Program-made: the position numbers and the translations under genes
Part shown: piece by piece, positions 7,481 to 16,090 of the stretch
Layout of the letters: every line of letters begins with the position of its first letter
Numbering within the stretch: the first letter of the stretch is position 1
The notes under the pieces: model-generated
Told to the model about the DNA's origin: nothing
Databases searched by the model: none
The model's input: only the letters and a program-made list of their open reading frames with translations
Assembly (NCBI GenBank): GCA_029287235.1
Contig: JARFRM010000329.1
Location: 1-38,457 of the forward strand
DNA: 38,457 bases
Direction: 5' to 3'
From: Thermoanaerobaculales bacterium
Lineage (GTDB): Bacteria > Acidobacteriota > Thermoanaerobaculia > Thermoanaerobaculales > Sulfomarinibacteraceae

Positions 7481-8362
7481 ATGAAGGATCGGACCAAGAA
7501 ACGAGGGAGGAAAGATGATCACGGCCACAAGGTGACGTGGTTTTCCGCTCCCTTTCTCATTGCCATGGCGGTTTCTTTCTCGCCGATGCTCGAGGCCGGG
7601 GACCAGGGGGATTTTCCGCTCGGCCTCGGCGATCTGAGTCTGGCCTCCATCGAGAATGCGCCCGAAACCTCGACCGAGTCCACCATTGTCGAGATCCCCA
7701 TTCCAATCACCCTGCGGGCGCCGAAGGACGGCAAGATCGGAATCCGCCTCCGCCTGAGCGTCTTTTTCTCATGGAACAACGTCCGCCTCGAGGACATCGA
7801 GGGTGAAGACATTGCGGCAAGTTTGGAGACCCTGACCATCGTGCCGGGAGTGGAGTTCATGGTGCCGGTGGGCGAACGCTGGATGGTTCGGCCCTATGCT
7901 CAGATCGGTGGACTGGAGGCTCTCGATGTTCCCGGCCGCCGGTGGATGGCGTCACTCGGATCCCGCGCCAGCGTTTTCTGGCCCTTCGAAAGGTGGACCC
8001 TGTCGGCCGGCGGTCGGTTGGACTTCACTTCGGTCTTCGACGAGGACTGGCGACGGACCGATGACGTAGCTTTCGTCGACCTCGGTGGTGACTTCAGCTT
8101 CCCCCTGTGGTTCAGCGTCAAGGGCGAGCGGGCGCGGTTGGGGGTTTTCCTGATCCCCCGCTATTACATCGATCCTGCTGAGGTCGTCGGACAAGACGGA
8201 TTCGACCTTGGGGTTGACTCGCACGTCGAGATCGGCGCCTCCTTCCAGATTCATGACAACCCCAAGCTGTGGTTCATCAAGCTTCCCAAGTGGTACGGCC
8301 TCGGAGCGCGGTTTGCAGAGAGTCATCGTTCGCTTCGAATCTATCTCGGGTTCCCGTTCTGA
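7481..8362 (+). CDS. Putative outer-membrane beta-barrel protein
   Basis: A 293-residue protein with a basic start (MKDRTKKRGRKDD), a hydrophobic signal segment (about residues 20-38) and many alternating beta strands (for example GKIGIRLRLSVFF and ERWMVRPYAQIGG). It ends in YLGFPF; a C-terminal Phe is the usual signal for the BAM complex. No named family is recognised. The ATG at 7481 has no strong ribosome-binding site. A GGGAGG at 7505-7510 sits before an ATG in another frame that opens only six codons, so the true start is uncertain; a GTG at 7532 is the other in-frame option. Confidence 0.75.
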   Translation: MKDRTKKRGRKDDHGHKVTWFSAPFLIAMAVSFSPMLEAGDQGDFPLGLGDLSLASIENAPETSTESTIVEIPIPITLRAPKDGKIGIRLRLSVFFSWNNVRLEDIEGEDIAASLETLTIVPGVEFMVPVGERWMVRPYAQIGGLEALDVPGRRWMASLGSRASVFWPFERWTLSAGGRLDFTSVFDEDWRRTDDVAFVDLGGDFSFPLWFSVKGERARLGVFLIPRYYIDPAEVVGQDGFDLGVDSHVEIGASFQIHDNPKLWFIKLPKWYGLGARFAESHRSLRIYLGFPF

Positions 8363-8428
8363 TCTGAAGAGGGTTGATTGCCGAAGTTCTCGATATAATC
8401 TCCGGGCTGCCATCCGGATCGGGAGGAA

Positions 8429-9739
8429 ATGGTGTTTCTGTGGGAAAACCTGAGGCGATTGGATGTTGCCGCGCTTTCATCGCCGCAAAGGACAGCCGTG
8501 CGGTTCGTCCAGTTCGTCATCGGCCTTTGGGACCAGTTCATCCGCGACAAGGTGATCATCCGTGCCTCCGGTCTTGCCTATTCGTCTCTGTTGGCGACGG
8601 TGCCGCTGATCGCGGTGATCTTTTCGGTGCTGGCGGCTTTCGGCGCCCTCGATGAGCTTCAGGTCAAGGTGCAGGAGTTTCTGCTGTCGAACTTTCTTCC
8701 GACCCAGCAGGACGAGATGTTGGAGTTGGTCGAGCAGTTCACGGTCAACTCGACCAAGCTCGGTTTCCTGGGATTCGTTTTTCTGACCCTTGCCGCCATC
8801 CTGTTGCTCGACAGCATCGAGTACAACTTCAACGACATCTATCACGTCACCAGCCGCCGAAGGCTCGTCAGCAAGATCACCGCCTACACCTCGGTGCTGG
8901 TTTTCGGAACGCTTTTCATCGGCACCAGCCTCTCGATTTCGGCCCGGGTCGAAACCGCCATTCGTCGGGGAATGGGAGTCGACCTCAGTTGGATCAGTCG
9001 GCAGCTGGGATGGCTCTTTCCTTTGGCGCTGGCCTTCCTCGCGTTCCTTTTCCTCTACATGGTGGTGCCCTTCACCCGGGTCAGGTTCAAGAGCGCCGTC
9101 ATCGGGGCCGCCACCTCGGCCACCCTCTTCGAGGTCGGGAAGCACCTTTTTGCCGACTGGGTCGGACAGTCGGTGCGTTACTCGACCGTTTACGGATCGT
9201 TGGCGGTTGTGCCGATCTTCCTGATCTGGCTCTACATCACCTGGATCGTGGTGTTGATCGGACTCGAAATTTCCTTCACTCATCAACACTTCATGACCCT
9301 GCTCAGATCACGGGCCGTTCGCGGTGGGCCCGAAGGAGACCGTGTCGGCATGGGGTTGCGGCTCTTCACCCTCGTGGCGCAGCGCTTCGTGGCAGGTGAG
9401 GATCCTCCGAGCTGCGAACAGCTCTCTCGCCGGCTCCTGGTCCCCTTCGAGACCGTCGAGAAACGCATCAATCGTCTGGAGGAGGTTGACCTGATCCGGA
9501 GAGTCGCCCTGGGTTCGGGAACCGAGGGAGTCGTACCGGCACGGCCGCCCGATTCCGTGATGGTGTCGGAAGTGATCGAGGCATTCGAACCCCAGCTCAT
9601 GGATCCCGGACCGAATCGTGCCGTCGAGGAAGCCGTCAACGACCTGATGAGCGGGTTCCTCAGAGCCGGACACAGGCGGGTCGATGCTGTCAGTTTCAAT
9701 GACATCCTCAAGCGGGTGGCCGAAGCCGACGAGGGCTGA
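8429..9739 (+). CDS. YihY/UPF0761 family membrane protein with C-terminal helical extension
   Basis: A 436-residue inner-membrane protein. Residues about 20-285 match the YihY (formerly BrkB) family: RASGLAYSSLLATVPLIAV near the start, an ILLLDSIEYNFNDIY segment and YGSLAVVPIFLIWLYITWIVVLIGLEI near the end, with about six membrane helices. The family's function is unsettled. The last 140 residues are soluble and look like a winged-helix fold (PSCEQLSRRLLVPFETVEKRINRLEEVDLIRRV), a domain also seen in longer YihY proteins. Start: GGGAGG lies just ahead of both ATG 8429 and GTG 8432; the GTG has the better spacing. It follows the barrel gene by 66 bp and may share its transcript. Confidence 0.9.
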   Translation: MVFLWENLRRLDVAALSSPQRTAVRFVQFVIGLWDQFIRDKVIIRASGLAYSSLLATVPLIAVIFSVLAAFGALDELQVKVQEFLLSNFLPTQQDEMLELVEQFTVNSTKLGFLGFVFLTLAAILLLDSIEYNFNDIYHVTSRRRLVSKITAYTSVLVFGTLFIGTSLSISARVETAIRRGMGVDLSWISRQLGWLFPLALAFLAFLFLYMVVPFTRVRFKSAVIGAATSATLFEVGKHLFADWVGQSVRYSTVYGSLAVVPIFLIWLYITWIVVLIGLEISFTHQHFMTLLRSRAVRGGPEGDRVGMGLRLFTLVAQRFVAGEDPPSCEQLSRRLLVPFETVEKRINRLEEVDLIRRVALGSGTEGVVPARPPDSVMVSEVIEAFEPQLMDPGPNRAVEEAVNDLMSGFLRAGHRRVDAVSFNDILKRVAEADEG

Positions 9740-9796
9740 TTCGGTCCGGTCCTGTGCTCGTTGCGTCACCGGCTTTGATCTGGCACACTGAGCGGG

Positions 9797-9810
9797 CTTT
9801 GAATTCAAAG
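9797..9810. promoter_or_regulatory. 14-bp perfect palindrome upstream of the OmpA-like gene
   Basis: CTTTGAATTCAAAG lies 100 bp before the start codon of the vWA-OmpA gene, in a 170-bp gap. It is the right size for a dimeric regulator site. No second copy was noticed in the window. Confidence 0.35.
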
Positions 9811-9909
9811 GTCCTTCAGCATCGAGGCGCTCAGACCGCGTTGCCGATGATGGTCCGGTGGATCGAGGAGCTCAAACGCCAGTTTGCCGACGGAAGGAGA
9901 GGAGAACCG

Positions 9910-11325
9910 ATGAAAAGAACAACAGGGTTGGCCCTGGTCGCCATTGCGGCATTGGTGCTGACACAGGCGTGCGCACACCATCCAATGAACTTCGAACCCG
10001 GCGAGATCGACTCCGAGTATTATGTCAAGAAGGTCGATCAGTTCATCGTCATCGCCGATGAGTCCATGTCCATGTCGGACCGTTCGCACCGGACTCAGAA
10101 GATCCAGATCGAGGAAGCGTTTCTGGCCAGCCTCAACGAAACCATCCCGGAGTTGGACTACACGGGTGGGTTCCGGACCTTCGGCAAGAGCTGTGAGGGC
10201 AAGGGCAAGACCGTGCTCCTCCGTGACGTGTCGGAATACGGCACCAACGAGTTCGAAAGCGTGCTGGACAAGTTCGGCTGCGTCGGTGGCCTGAGCCCAC
10301 TCGGCAAGGCCATTGCGGCTTCCGGCGGCGATCTCGCCATGGGAAAACCGACCGCGGTGATCGTCATCACCGACGGCGTCGACATGGGCAAGAAGGCCGT
10401 CAATGCCGCTCAGAGCCTCAAGGAGGCCCTTGGCGATGACCTGACCATCTATGCGATCCAGCTCGGTGATTCCGGGATCGGGAACAAGACCCTCGCGAAG
10501 ATCGTGAGCGCCGGTGGTGACGGATACGCCAAGTCGGCCCATGATCTGACATCTTCGGAAGCCATGAAGGCCTTTGTGGTCGATGTCTTCCTCTATCCGG
10601 ACGACGACGCCGACGGCGTGCCCAATCATCTGGACAGATGTCCCGACACCCCCAAGGGCGTCAAGGTCGACAAGGATGGTTGCCCGCTCGACACCGATGG
10701 TGACGGCGTGCCCGACTACCTCGACAAGTGCCCCGGGACGCCCAAGGGTGTCGAGGTCGATGCCAAGGGTTGCCCCATCGATTCTGACGGTGACGGCGTG
10801 CCCGACAAGGCGGACAAGTGTCCCGACACTCCCAAGGGCGTCAAGGTCGACAAGGATGGCTGCCCGCTGGACAGCGATGGCGACGGCGTGCCCGACTATC
10901 TCGACAAGTGCCCCGGCACCCCGCGTGGTGTCCCGGTGGATGACAACGGCTGCCCGCCGGAAGGCATCGTGGTCCGCGGCAATGAGTGGGCGGTTCAGGG
11001 TCAGATCCTCTTCGATGTCAACAAAGCCGACCTCAAACCTCGGGCCAAGGACCTTCTCGGCCGGGCGGTGACCTTCCTCAAGAAGAACCCGCAGTACTTC
11101 GTGGAGATCCAGGGTCACACCGACAGCACCGGGCCCAAGGCGTGGAACGACACCTTGTCGCAGATGCGGGCCGACTCGGTGAGGGACTTCCTCGTGTCCA
11201 GCGGCGTTCCGGCCGATCGGCTGACCGCCAAGGGCTACGGCTCTGCGGATCCCATCGCACCCAACAAGACCAAGGAAGGCCGCCAGCAGAATCGACGGGT
11301 CGACTTCAACCCGAGCGAGAAGTAG
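9910..11325 (+). CDS. vWA - TSP3 repeat - OmpA-domain cell-envelope lipoprotein
   Basis: A 471-residue protein, probably bound to the outer membrane and peptidoglycan. Order: signal peptide with Cys21 in LTQAC (a weak lipobox, with Thr at -3), a von Willebrand factor A domain (about 42-220) with the metal site D50-E-S-M-S54, four thrombospondin type-3 calcium-binding repeats of about 30 residues (DSDGDGVPDKADKCP type, about 230-355), and a C-terminal OmpA domain with VEIQGHTDSTGPKAWND and RRVDFN that binds peptidoglycan. TSP3 plus OmpA is the common OprF-like linker plan; the vWA domain replacing the N-terminal barrel is unusual. The ATG at 9910 follows GGAAGGAGAGGAG. A strong terminator follows. 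Role is likely envelope integrity or adhesion. Confidence 0.92.
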   Translation: MKRTTGLALVAIAALVLTQACAHHPMNFEPGEIDSEYYVKKVDQFIVIADESMSMSDRSHRTQKIQIEEAFLASLNETIPELDYTGGFRTFGKSCEGKGKTVLLRDVSEYGTNEFESVLDKFGCVGGLSPLGKAIAASGGDLAMGKPTAVIVITDGVDMGKKAVNAAQSLKEALGDDLTIYAIQLGDSGIGNKTLAKIVSAGGDGYAKSAHDLTSSEAMKAFVVDVFLYPDDDADGVPNHLDRCPDTPKGVKVDKDGCPLDTDGDGVPDYLDKCPGTPKGVEVDAKGCPIDSDGDGVPDKADKCPDTPKGVKVDKDGCPLDSDGDGVPDYLDKCPGTPRGVPVDDNGCPPEGIVVRGNEWAVQGQILFDVNKADLKPRAKDLLGRAVTFLKKNPQYFVEIQGHTDSTGPKAWNDTLSQMRADSVRDFLVSSGVPADRLTAKGYGSADPIAPNKTKEGRQQNRRVDFNPSEK

Positions 11326-11353
11326 CGGCTGAGGTTCTTACCGATAACAACAC

Positions 11354-11387
11354 CGGCCCGGCGGCAACGCCGGGCCGTTTTTTCTTT
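11354..11387 (+). terminator. Rho-independent terminator of the vWA-OmpA gene
   Basis: A perfect 10-bp GC stem (11354-11363 with 11368-11377), a GCAA tetraloop and a following run of Ts broken by one C. It lies 28 bp after the stop codon. Confidence 0.93.
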
Positions 11388-11454
11388 TGTTTTTATTGAC
11401 GAGAGAATAGCCGGGGCAACAGTTCCGGCTAATCTGTCGTCAACAAAAAGAGAG

Positions 11455-12759
11455 TCAGCTTCCCTTTTTGCGACCCAGAATGCCCTCCAGTGGCTTGAAT
11501 GTGAACGGCGCGGGCTCGTAGTTCTTCGGCAGGTGGTCCTTGGGCAGCGCGAGCGGGTTGCCATCCCTGATCGCCGAGTAGTGCGGCGACATGATCTCGA
11601 TCCCGGCCTGGTTGAAGTTGTCGACGATGTGGCCGTGCAGCTCTGAGTAGATGCGGTTCATTTTCTGCGCCTGCCGGGTGTAGGCGTTGATCTCATAGGT
11701 GACGAAAAAGTCGTCGAGGCTGGTGATGAGGACGAACGGGTCGGGCTCCGGCTCGATGGTTTCGGTGGCTTGAGCCGCGGAAATCAAGAGTTCGCGCACC
11801 GTCTCCCGGGGGACGTCGTATCCGATTGTGACGGCGGAGTGGAGGATGAGTCCGGGTTCACGACGCGCGAGGGAGCTGAAGTTGATGATGTGATTTGCCA
11901 AGACCATGGAGTTGGGGATCGTGATCTCCACGTTCTTGGGAGTTCTCACCCTGGTGACAAAGAGAGTCTTTTCGGTGACGTTGCCGAGGGTGTCGGCGAT
12001 CCGAACCCGGTCACCGATCTTGAAGGCCCGGGTGTAGGTGAGGACGACGCCGCCGACCATGTTGGCCACGGCGGCCGTTGAACCGAGGGACAGCAGAACC
12101 GCGACAAAGATCGACACACCGCGAAACGCCGGTGAGTGCGCTGCGGGCAGATTGGGGAGGATCAGGACAAAGGCGACGGCGATGATCAGCAGGCGAACGA
12201 GACCGAAGGTGGGCATGGCCCACTCGGGGTAGAAACCACTGAGGGTGATCCTTCTCGTGGCGAGGCCGCGAAAGACCAGACGGGCGAGGGCGACGGCGTA
12301 GTGGGCGACCACGGCGGTCAAGATGATGATGAACAGATTCGGGAGATAGGCGACCAGTTGGTCGACGAACACCAACACCCTGCTGCGAACGCCGACCAGG
12401 ATTGCGGCCACGAACCCTCTCGTGATCGGAAACAGGCCGAAGATCACATTGAGAGTGAGAAGGGCGAGGACGACAACTCCGAGCCAGTAGACGATGCGGA
12501 GCCCCTCCCCGAGGAGAGTCGCGATGTCTTCGGCAGAGAGGATGTCGAGCTTCTGGAATCGGAGCGGTTTGATCCAGGTAGCCCGGCCCTCCTCGACCTT
12601 GGAGCCGATCTCGCGGACGAACCGGCGCCAGAGACGGAAGAGGCCGTAGGCCACGAGGGCGACGATGAGGGATGCGGTGCCGGCCCAGATGGGATTCTCC
12701 AGATCGAAGGCCGACAGGGAGCGGTTGAGGGAGTCGAAGACGTCGTTGAGTGAGTTCAT
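11455..12759 (-). CDS. Mechanosensitive ion channel, MscS family
   Basis: A 434-residue inner-membrane channel that releases solutes under hypo-osmotic stress. At least five hydrophobic helices precede the MscS core. The pore helix region reads IFVAVLLSLGSTAAVANMVGGVVLTYTRAF, followed by the beta domain start KIGDRVRIADTLGNV and the IPNSMVLANHIINFS motif, all typical. The C-terminal 60 residues are an extra tail rich in Pro and Lys. I chose ATG 12759, 4 bp after the M48 stop codon; a GTG at 12783 overlapping that gene is also possible and neither has a strong ribosome-binding site. It is probably co-transcribed with the M48 gene. Confidence 0.92.
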   Translation of the reverse strand: MNSLNDVFDSLNRSLSAFDLENPIWAGTASLIVALVAYGLFRLWRRFVREIGSKVEEGRATWIKPLRFQKLDILSAEDIATLLGEGLRIVYWLGVVVLALLTLNVIFGLFPITRGFVAAILVGVRSRVLVFVDQLVAYLPNLFIIILTAVVAHYAVALARLVFRGLATRRITLSGFYPEWAMPTFGLVRLLIIAVAFVLILPNLPAAHSPAFRGVSIFVAVLLSLGSTAAVANMVGGVVLTYTRAFKIGDRVRIADTLGNVTEKTLFVTRVRTPKNVEITIPNSMVLANHIINFSSLARREPGLILHSAVTIGYDVPRETVRELLISAAQATETIEPEPDPFVLITSLDDFFVTYEINAYTRQAQKMNRIYSELHGHIVDNFNQAGIEIMSPHYSAIRDGNPLALPKDHLPKNYEPAPFTFKPLEGILGRKKGS

Positions 12760-12763
12760 CGGC

Positions 12764-14203
12764 CTATTTTTTCGGTAGCTCACCGCCCACGATGCGTTTC
12801 ATGAGTCTGCCCTTTTCCAGGTCTTGATCTTGATCGACGCCGTTGATGATCGCCACCTGCGAGTCCTTGGCGTTGGAGGGATAGCGCCTCAGGAACTCGC
12901 TGAAATCCATGGCTCGCGGCAGCTTGACGATCTCGACCCGGGCGGGTTGAACATCGAGGTAGCGGCGGTCGCCGAGCGCGCCGAAGCTTGCGAGAGAACG
13001 GCGCATGCTGTTGCCGTATTCGGAAAACTCCTCGGGACCGGCGTAGGCGATCAGCTGGAAGACCACATCACGGTGTTTGAGGAAACCGACCACACCCCTG
13101 AGATTCGAGCCATCGGAGCCGGTCGCGTTGAAGTTGTAGAAGCTGTCTCGCCAGCGGCCGCCGGGCTGCACGTTCTCCGGTTCGAAAAATGCCTGTGCCG
13201 CCTCGGTGGCGGTGCTTTTCCCGGCGAGCGTCAGGACCACCAGCGCATCCTGCTCGGGGCTGATGGCGCCCGCGGCCTGACGCTGGTTGACGATGGTCCA
13301 ACCATCGGGGAAGGTCATCTTGAACGCCATGTCCGGGTGGTAGAAGGTGTTTCCCACGGAGTAGCCGTGTCGCGGGTTCTCCCCGAAAGTCATCCCTTCG
13401 AGGCGGCGGAGGTAGTCCTCCCGGCCGATCTTGCCGTCCTGAAGATCGGGTGGCAGCTGTCCGATCTGGGCCTGGATCCGGCCGACCCGGTCGGCAGGAT
13501 CCGGGTGAGTGGATTGCCAGTTGGGGATCTGCCGGCCCGATTCGTCATGCATGCGATCGAAGGTCTGAAAGACCTTGGGCATTTGCTTGGGGTCGTAACC
13601 GGCCCGGGTCATGTAACGCAGGCCGAGGTCGTCGGATTGGCGCTCGTCGTCACGGCCGAACTTGAGGAAGAGCACCTGTAGCCCGGCGGCGGCGTAGCCG
13701 GCATAGGGACGAAAGTCTTCGCTGGCGGCTGCCGCGACCCCGAGACCGAGCTGGGCGAGCTGCTGCTGGCTCATCTGCTCCACAGAGTGGCGGGCGGTGA
13801 CGTGGCCGATCTCGTGACCGAGGACCGAGACCAGCTCGGCCTCGGAGTTGAAGTGGCTCAGGATCCCTCGGGTGATGTAGATAAATCCGCCGGGGTAGGC
13901 GAAAGCGTTGACCAGGGGATCGTCGAGGACGTGGAAGGCCCAGGGGAGCTGGGGGCGCTCCGACGCGGCGGCGAGCTCTTGCCCAAGGTCGTTGACATAG
14001 GTCTGCCAGCCATCATCCTGGTACTCTCCGAAGGAGGCGAGGACCTGAGGCTCGGCCTGGCGACCCATCGCAACCTCCTGCGCCTCGCTGATGAGGGTCA
14101 GCTGACGTTCGCCGGTCGCAGGGTTGAGGGTACAGCCGGTCACGGCGATGCCGCAGACAAGGGCGATAATGAGGACGACGCGTTCCGAGGCTGTGTTTTT
14201 CAT
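12764..14203 (-). CDS. M48 family metalloprotease, lipoprotein
   Basis: A 479-residue zinc protease of the BepA/LoiP type. The signal peptide ends in the lipobox VTGC (Cys24), so it is lipid-anchored, probably to the outer membrane facing the periplasm. The catalytic motif HEIGHVTARH is intact, and the third zinc ligand region ERQSDDLGLRYMTRAGYDP follows at the usual distance. A further 200-residue C-terminal part (from about MTFGENPRHGYSVGN) resembles the extension found in many lipoprotein M48 proteins of Acidobacteria-like genomes; its role is unknown. BepA relatives help assemble or degrade outer-membrane proteins. The ATG at 14203 has a GGAGACC site. Confidence 0.93.
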   Translation of the reverse strand: MKNTASERVVLIIALVCGIAVTGCTLNPATGERQLTLISEAQEVAMGRQAEPQVLASFGEYQDDGWQTYVNDLGQELAAASERPQLPWAFHVLDDPLVNAFAYPGGFIYITRGILSHFNSEAELVSVLGHEIGHVTARHSVEQMSQQQLAQLGLGVAAAASEDFRPYAGYAAAGLQVLFLKFGRDDERQSDDLGLRYMTRAGYDPKQMPKVFQTFDRMHDESGRQIPNWQSTHPDPADRVGRIQAQIGQLPPDLQDGKIGREDYLRRLEGMTFGENPRHGYSVGNTFYHPDMAFKMTFPDGWTIVNQRQAAGAISPEQDALVVLTLAGKSTATEAAQAFFEPENVQPGGRWRDSFYNFNATGSDGSNLRGVVGFLKHRDVVFQLIAYAGPEEFSEYGNSMRRSLASFGALGDRRYLDVQPARVEIVKLPRAMDFSEFLRRYPSNAKDSQVAIINGVDQDQDLEKGRLMKRIVGGELPKK

Positions 14204-14335
14204 GGTCGGGTCTCCACCGCCATGATAGCCCGTCCCGGCGACGGAAGCGGCAGCTGATTCCCCCGCTACCCCGGCCTTCTGGTCCGCCCATGGCGGCCCA
14301 GCGTTGCACAATCAGCGTACCTGGTACAGAGCAAC

Positions 14336-15658
14336 CTACGGCTTTCGCCCATACACAACATCATCCATCCACAGCATCAGGTTTCTCGTTCCCGGACCGA
14401 CTCTGATCGCCTTCCGAACGAGGTTGTGGATCGGATTATCCGGGTGGGAGTACGGGCAGACCTTCATGCAGGTGGCGCAATCGGTGCCGATGACGTTCCA
14501 GTATCGGTAGCAGGTCTCGTCGTCGATGACCCACCGTCGGCCCCGTTCCATGACGATGCGGTCGCCATCGGGGATCGCGCCCACCGGGCAGTTGTCCGCG
14601 CACTTCGAGCAGATGGAGCAGAAATCGAGCACCGTGAGGTCTTCACCCGGCGGATCGGGGAGCAGGGGAAGATCGGTGGTGACAACGCCGATCCGGACAC
14701 GCGGCCCGAGGCGTGGGGTCATGAGCAGACCCATGCGACCGATCTCGCCGAGGCCTGCGGCGCGTGCCACGAGGGGGGCGATGACTCGGTAGTTGCCGTC
14801 GATGTGGGCCCGGGCCGGCCAGCCCTGATCGCGGATGACCGATGCCAGGTGGACCGCGATCTTGGCGGACTCGACGTACTGCCGGGCGGACTCGGCCACC
14901 ACCGGCGCCTCGGGGGCGTGCGCCACTTCCCGGTGGTCCATTTCGACGGTGAATGCGATGGCCCAGTGATGGTCGAGGGTGACCTCGTTGCCCCATCCGC
15001 CCGTACCGCGGCCGATGGGGGTGTAGATGTGCTCCGGCTCGAGCGAGGCGACTCCGACGTCCACGGCTCCCCATCTGCGGGCGAGCTCCTTGAGTCTGCG
15101 GGTCCATGCTTCAGGCATGGAATGTTGTTGCAGCTCGGCGACCGGGCCGTCGACCGCATCCCGGAGCGCCTCGGTGATCCTGAACCCGGCGTCGGCGGCG
15201 GCGAAAGCCAGGGGCTCGGCCTTCTCGGCTTCGGGAGACAGCAGACCGGGCAGGGAACGGGTGCGATTGTCACCCGCGAGATTTTCGGGGCGCTGCAGGT
15301 AGTAGGCATCGAACTCGGGTGAACCCGGCCGCAACCGCCCCCGGGCGAACATGATGTCCCGTTCATCGACCCGCCGGGTTGCGCGGCCGCCGGGATCCGT
15401 CAACCGGCGGATCGGAAACAGACAGCGGAACAATACGATGACGCCCAGAAGGGCGCAGCCCGAAAGGGCGATGACGGGAAACGGGGTTGGGAGTAATGCC
15501 GACAATAGGAGTGGCCCCGCTCCGACCATGGCCGCCATGAAGAACACCCGCGCCGCTCGACGTTCACCTTCCCGAACCGAGACCATGCCGAAGCACGAAA
15601 AGAAAACCATGAGCAGCAGACCGAGGGATGCCGACAGGGAGACCGAATGTTCCACCAT
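14336..15658 (-). CDS. Membrane-anchored reductive dehalogenase-like Fe-S protein
   Basis: A 440-residue protein. Residues 1-90 hold about three membrane helices, replacing the Tat signal of respiratory RdhA. The rest follows the RdhA catalytic subunit: AAGLGEIGRMGLLMTPRLGPRVRIGVVTTDLPLLPDPP (read from about residue 300), then the ferredoxin-like block FCSICSKCADNCP and the second block CATCMKVCP, which would hold two 4Fe-4S clusters; a conserved CYRYW lies between. Homologues carry a cobalamin. The queuosine enzyme QueG is the nearest alternative, but the TDLPL and CYRYW features favour RdhA. No RdhB anchor gene is present, as expected if it anchors itself. Start ATG 15658; GTG 15667 is in frame. 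Substrate unknown. Confidence 0.87.
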   Translation of the reverse strand: MVEHSVSLSASLGLLLMVFFSCFGMVSVREGERRAARVFFMAAMVGAGPLLLSALLPTPFPVIALSGCALLGVIVLFRCLFPIRRLTDPGGRATRRVDERDIMFARGRLRPGSPEFDAYYLQRPENLAGDNRTRSLPGLLSPEAEKAEPLAFAAADAGFRITEALRDAVDGPVAELQQHSMPEAWTRRLKELARRWGAVDVGVASLEPEHIYTPIGRGTGGWGNEVTLDHHWAIAFTVEMDHREVAHAPEAPVVAESARQYVESAKIAVHLASVIRDQGWPARAHIDGNYRVIAPLVARAAGLGEIGRMGLLMTPRLGPRVRIGVVTTDLPLLPDPPGEDLTVLDFCSICSKCADNCPVGAIPDGDRIVMERGRRWVIDDETCYRYWNVIGTDCATCMKVCPYSHPDNPIHNLVRKAIRVGPGTRNLMLWMDDVVYGRKP

Positions 15659-15739
15659 CGGGCTCACAGTACCACGAGGTGTCGAGCGGAAAAGCCGCGG
15701 TCGGTTGTCTTCGGGTTGGTTGCGGGAAGGGCCGTGCGG

Positions 15740-15958
15740 TCAGCCGAGCTCGTGTGGTTGGGCGGAGCAGGGATCGGCGATGGTGCGGCTGTTCTGACTT
15801 GGGGCGGGGGAATCCTCAGCCACCGGGGTGTTCTCGGGAAATCTGGCAGAGACCAGCGCCCAGACGAGGAAGACCAGCAGCGCCAGTCGAAAGACGACCA
15901 TCACCGCCCGGGTCCATCTCGCATTGCCGGCGGTCGCTGAGTCCGGGACGCTGCTCAT
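15740..15958 (-). CDS. Small single-pass membrane protein, hypothetical
   Basis: A 72-residue open frame upstream of the reductive-dehalogenase-like gene on the same strand. It has one membrane helix (AVMVVFRLALLVFLVWALV, about residues 19-37) and a short polar tail. The ATG at 15958 is preceded by AAGGGG at good spacing. I know no homologue. It fills an otherwise empty 430-bp gap and could be a partner of the next gene, but codon-level evidence is weak. Confidence 0.45.
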   Translation of the reverse strand: MSSVPDSATAGNARWTRAVMVVFRLALLVFLVWALVSARFPENTPVAEDSPAPSQNSRTIADPCSAQPHELG

Positions 15959-16090
15959 TCTCAACCCCTTCTCTATCAAATACGAATGGCGAAGCGAATA
16001 GTTAACGATCCACGTCATTGACGGTCTCCGAGCCTGGTGGTAGCGTCGAATACGCGGCGCGGCGAGCGCTCTCGGATCATCTGACGAGCT

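Noticed and set aside
7505..7535. Start codon at 7515 with a perfect GGGAGG site.
   Set aside because: The frame closes after six codons and overlaps the barrel gene in another frame; at most a leader peptide, with no further support.
9781..9805. Sigma-54 promoter suggested by TGGCAC upstream of the vWA-OmpA gene.
   Set aside because: The matching -12 element is missing at the required spacing.
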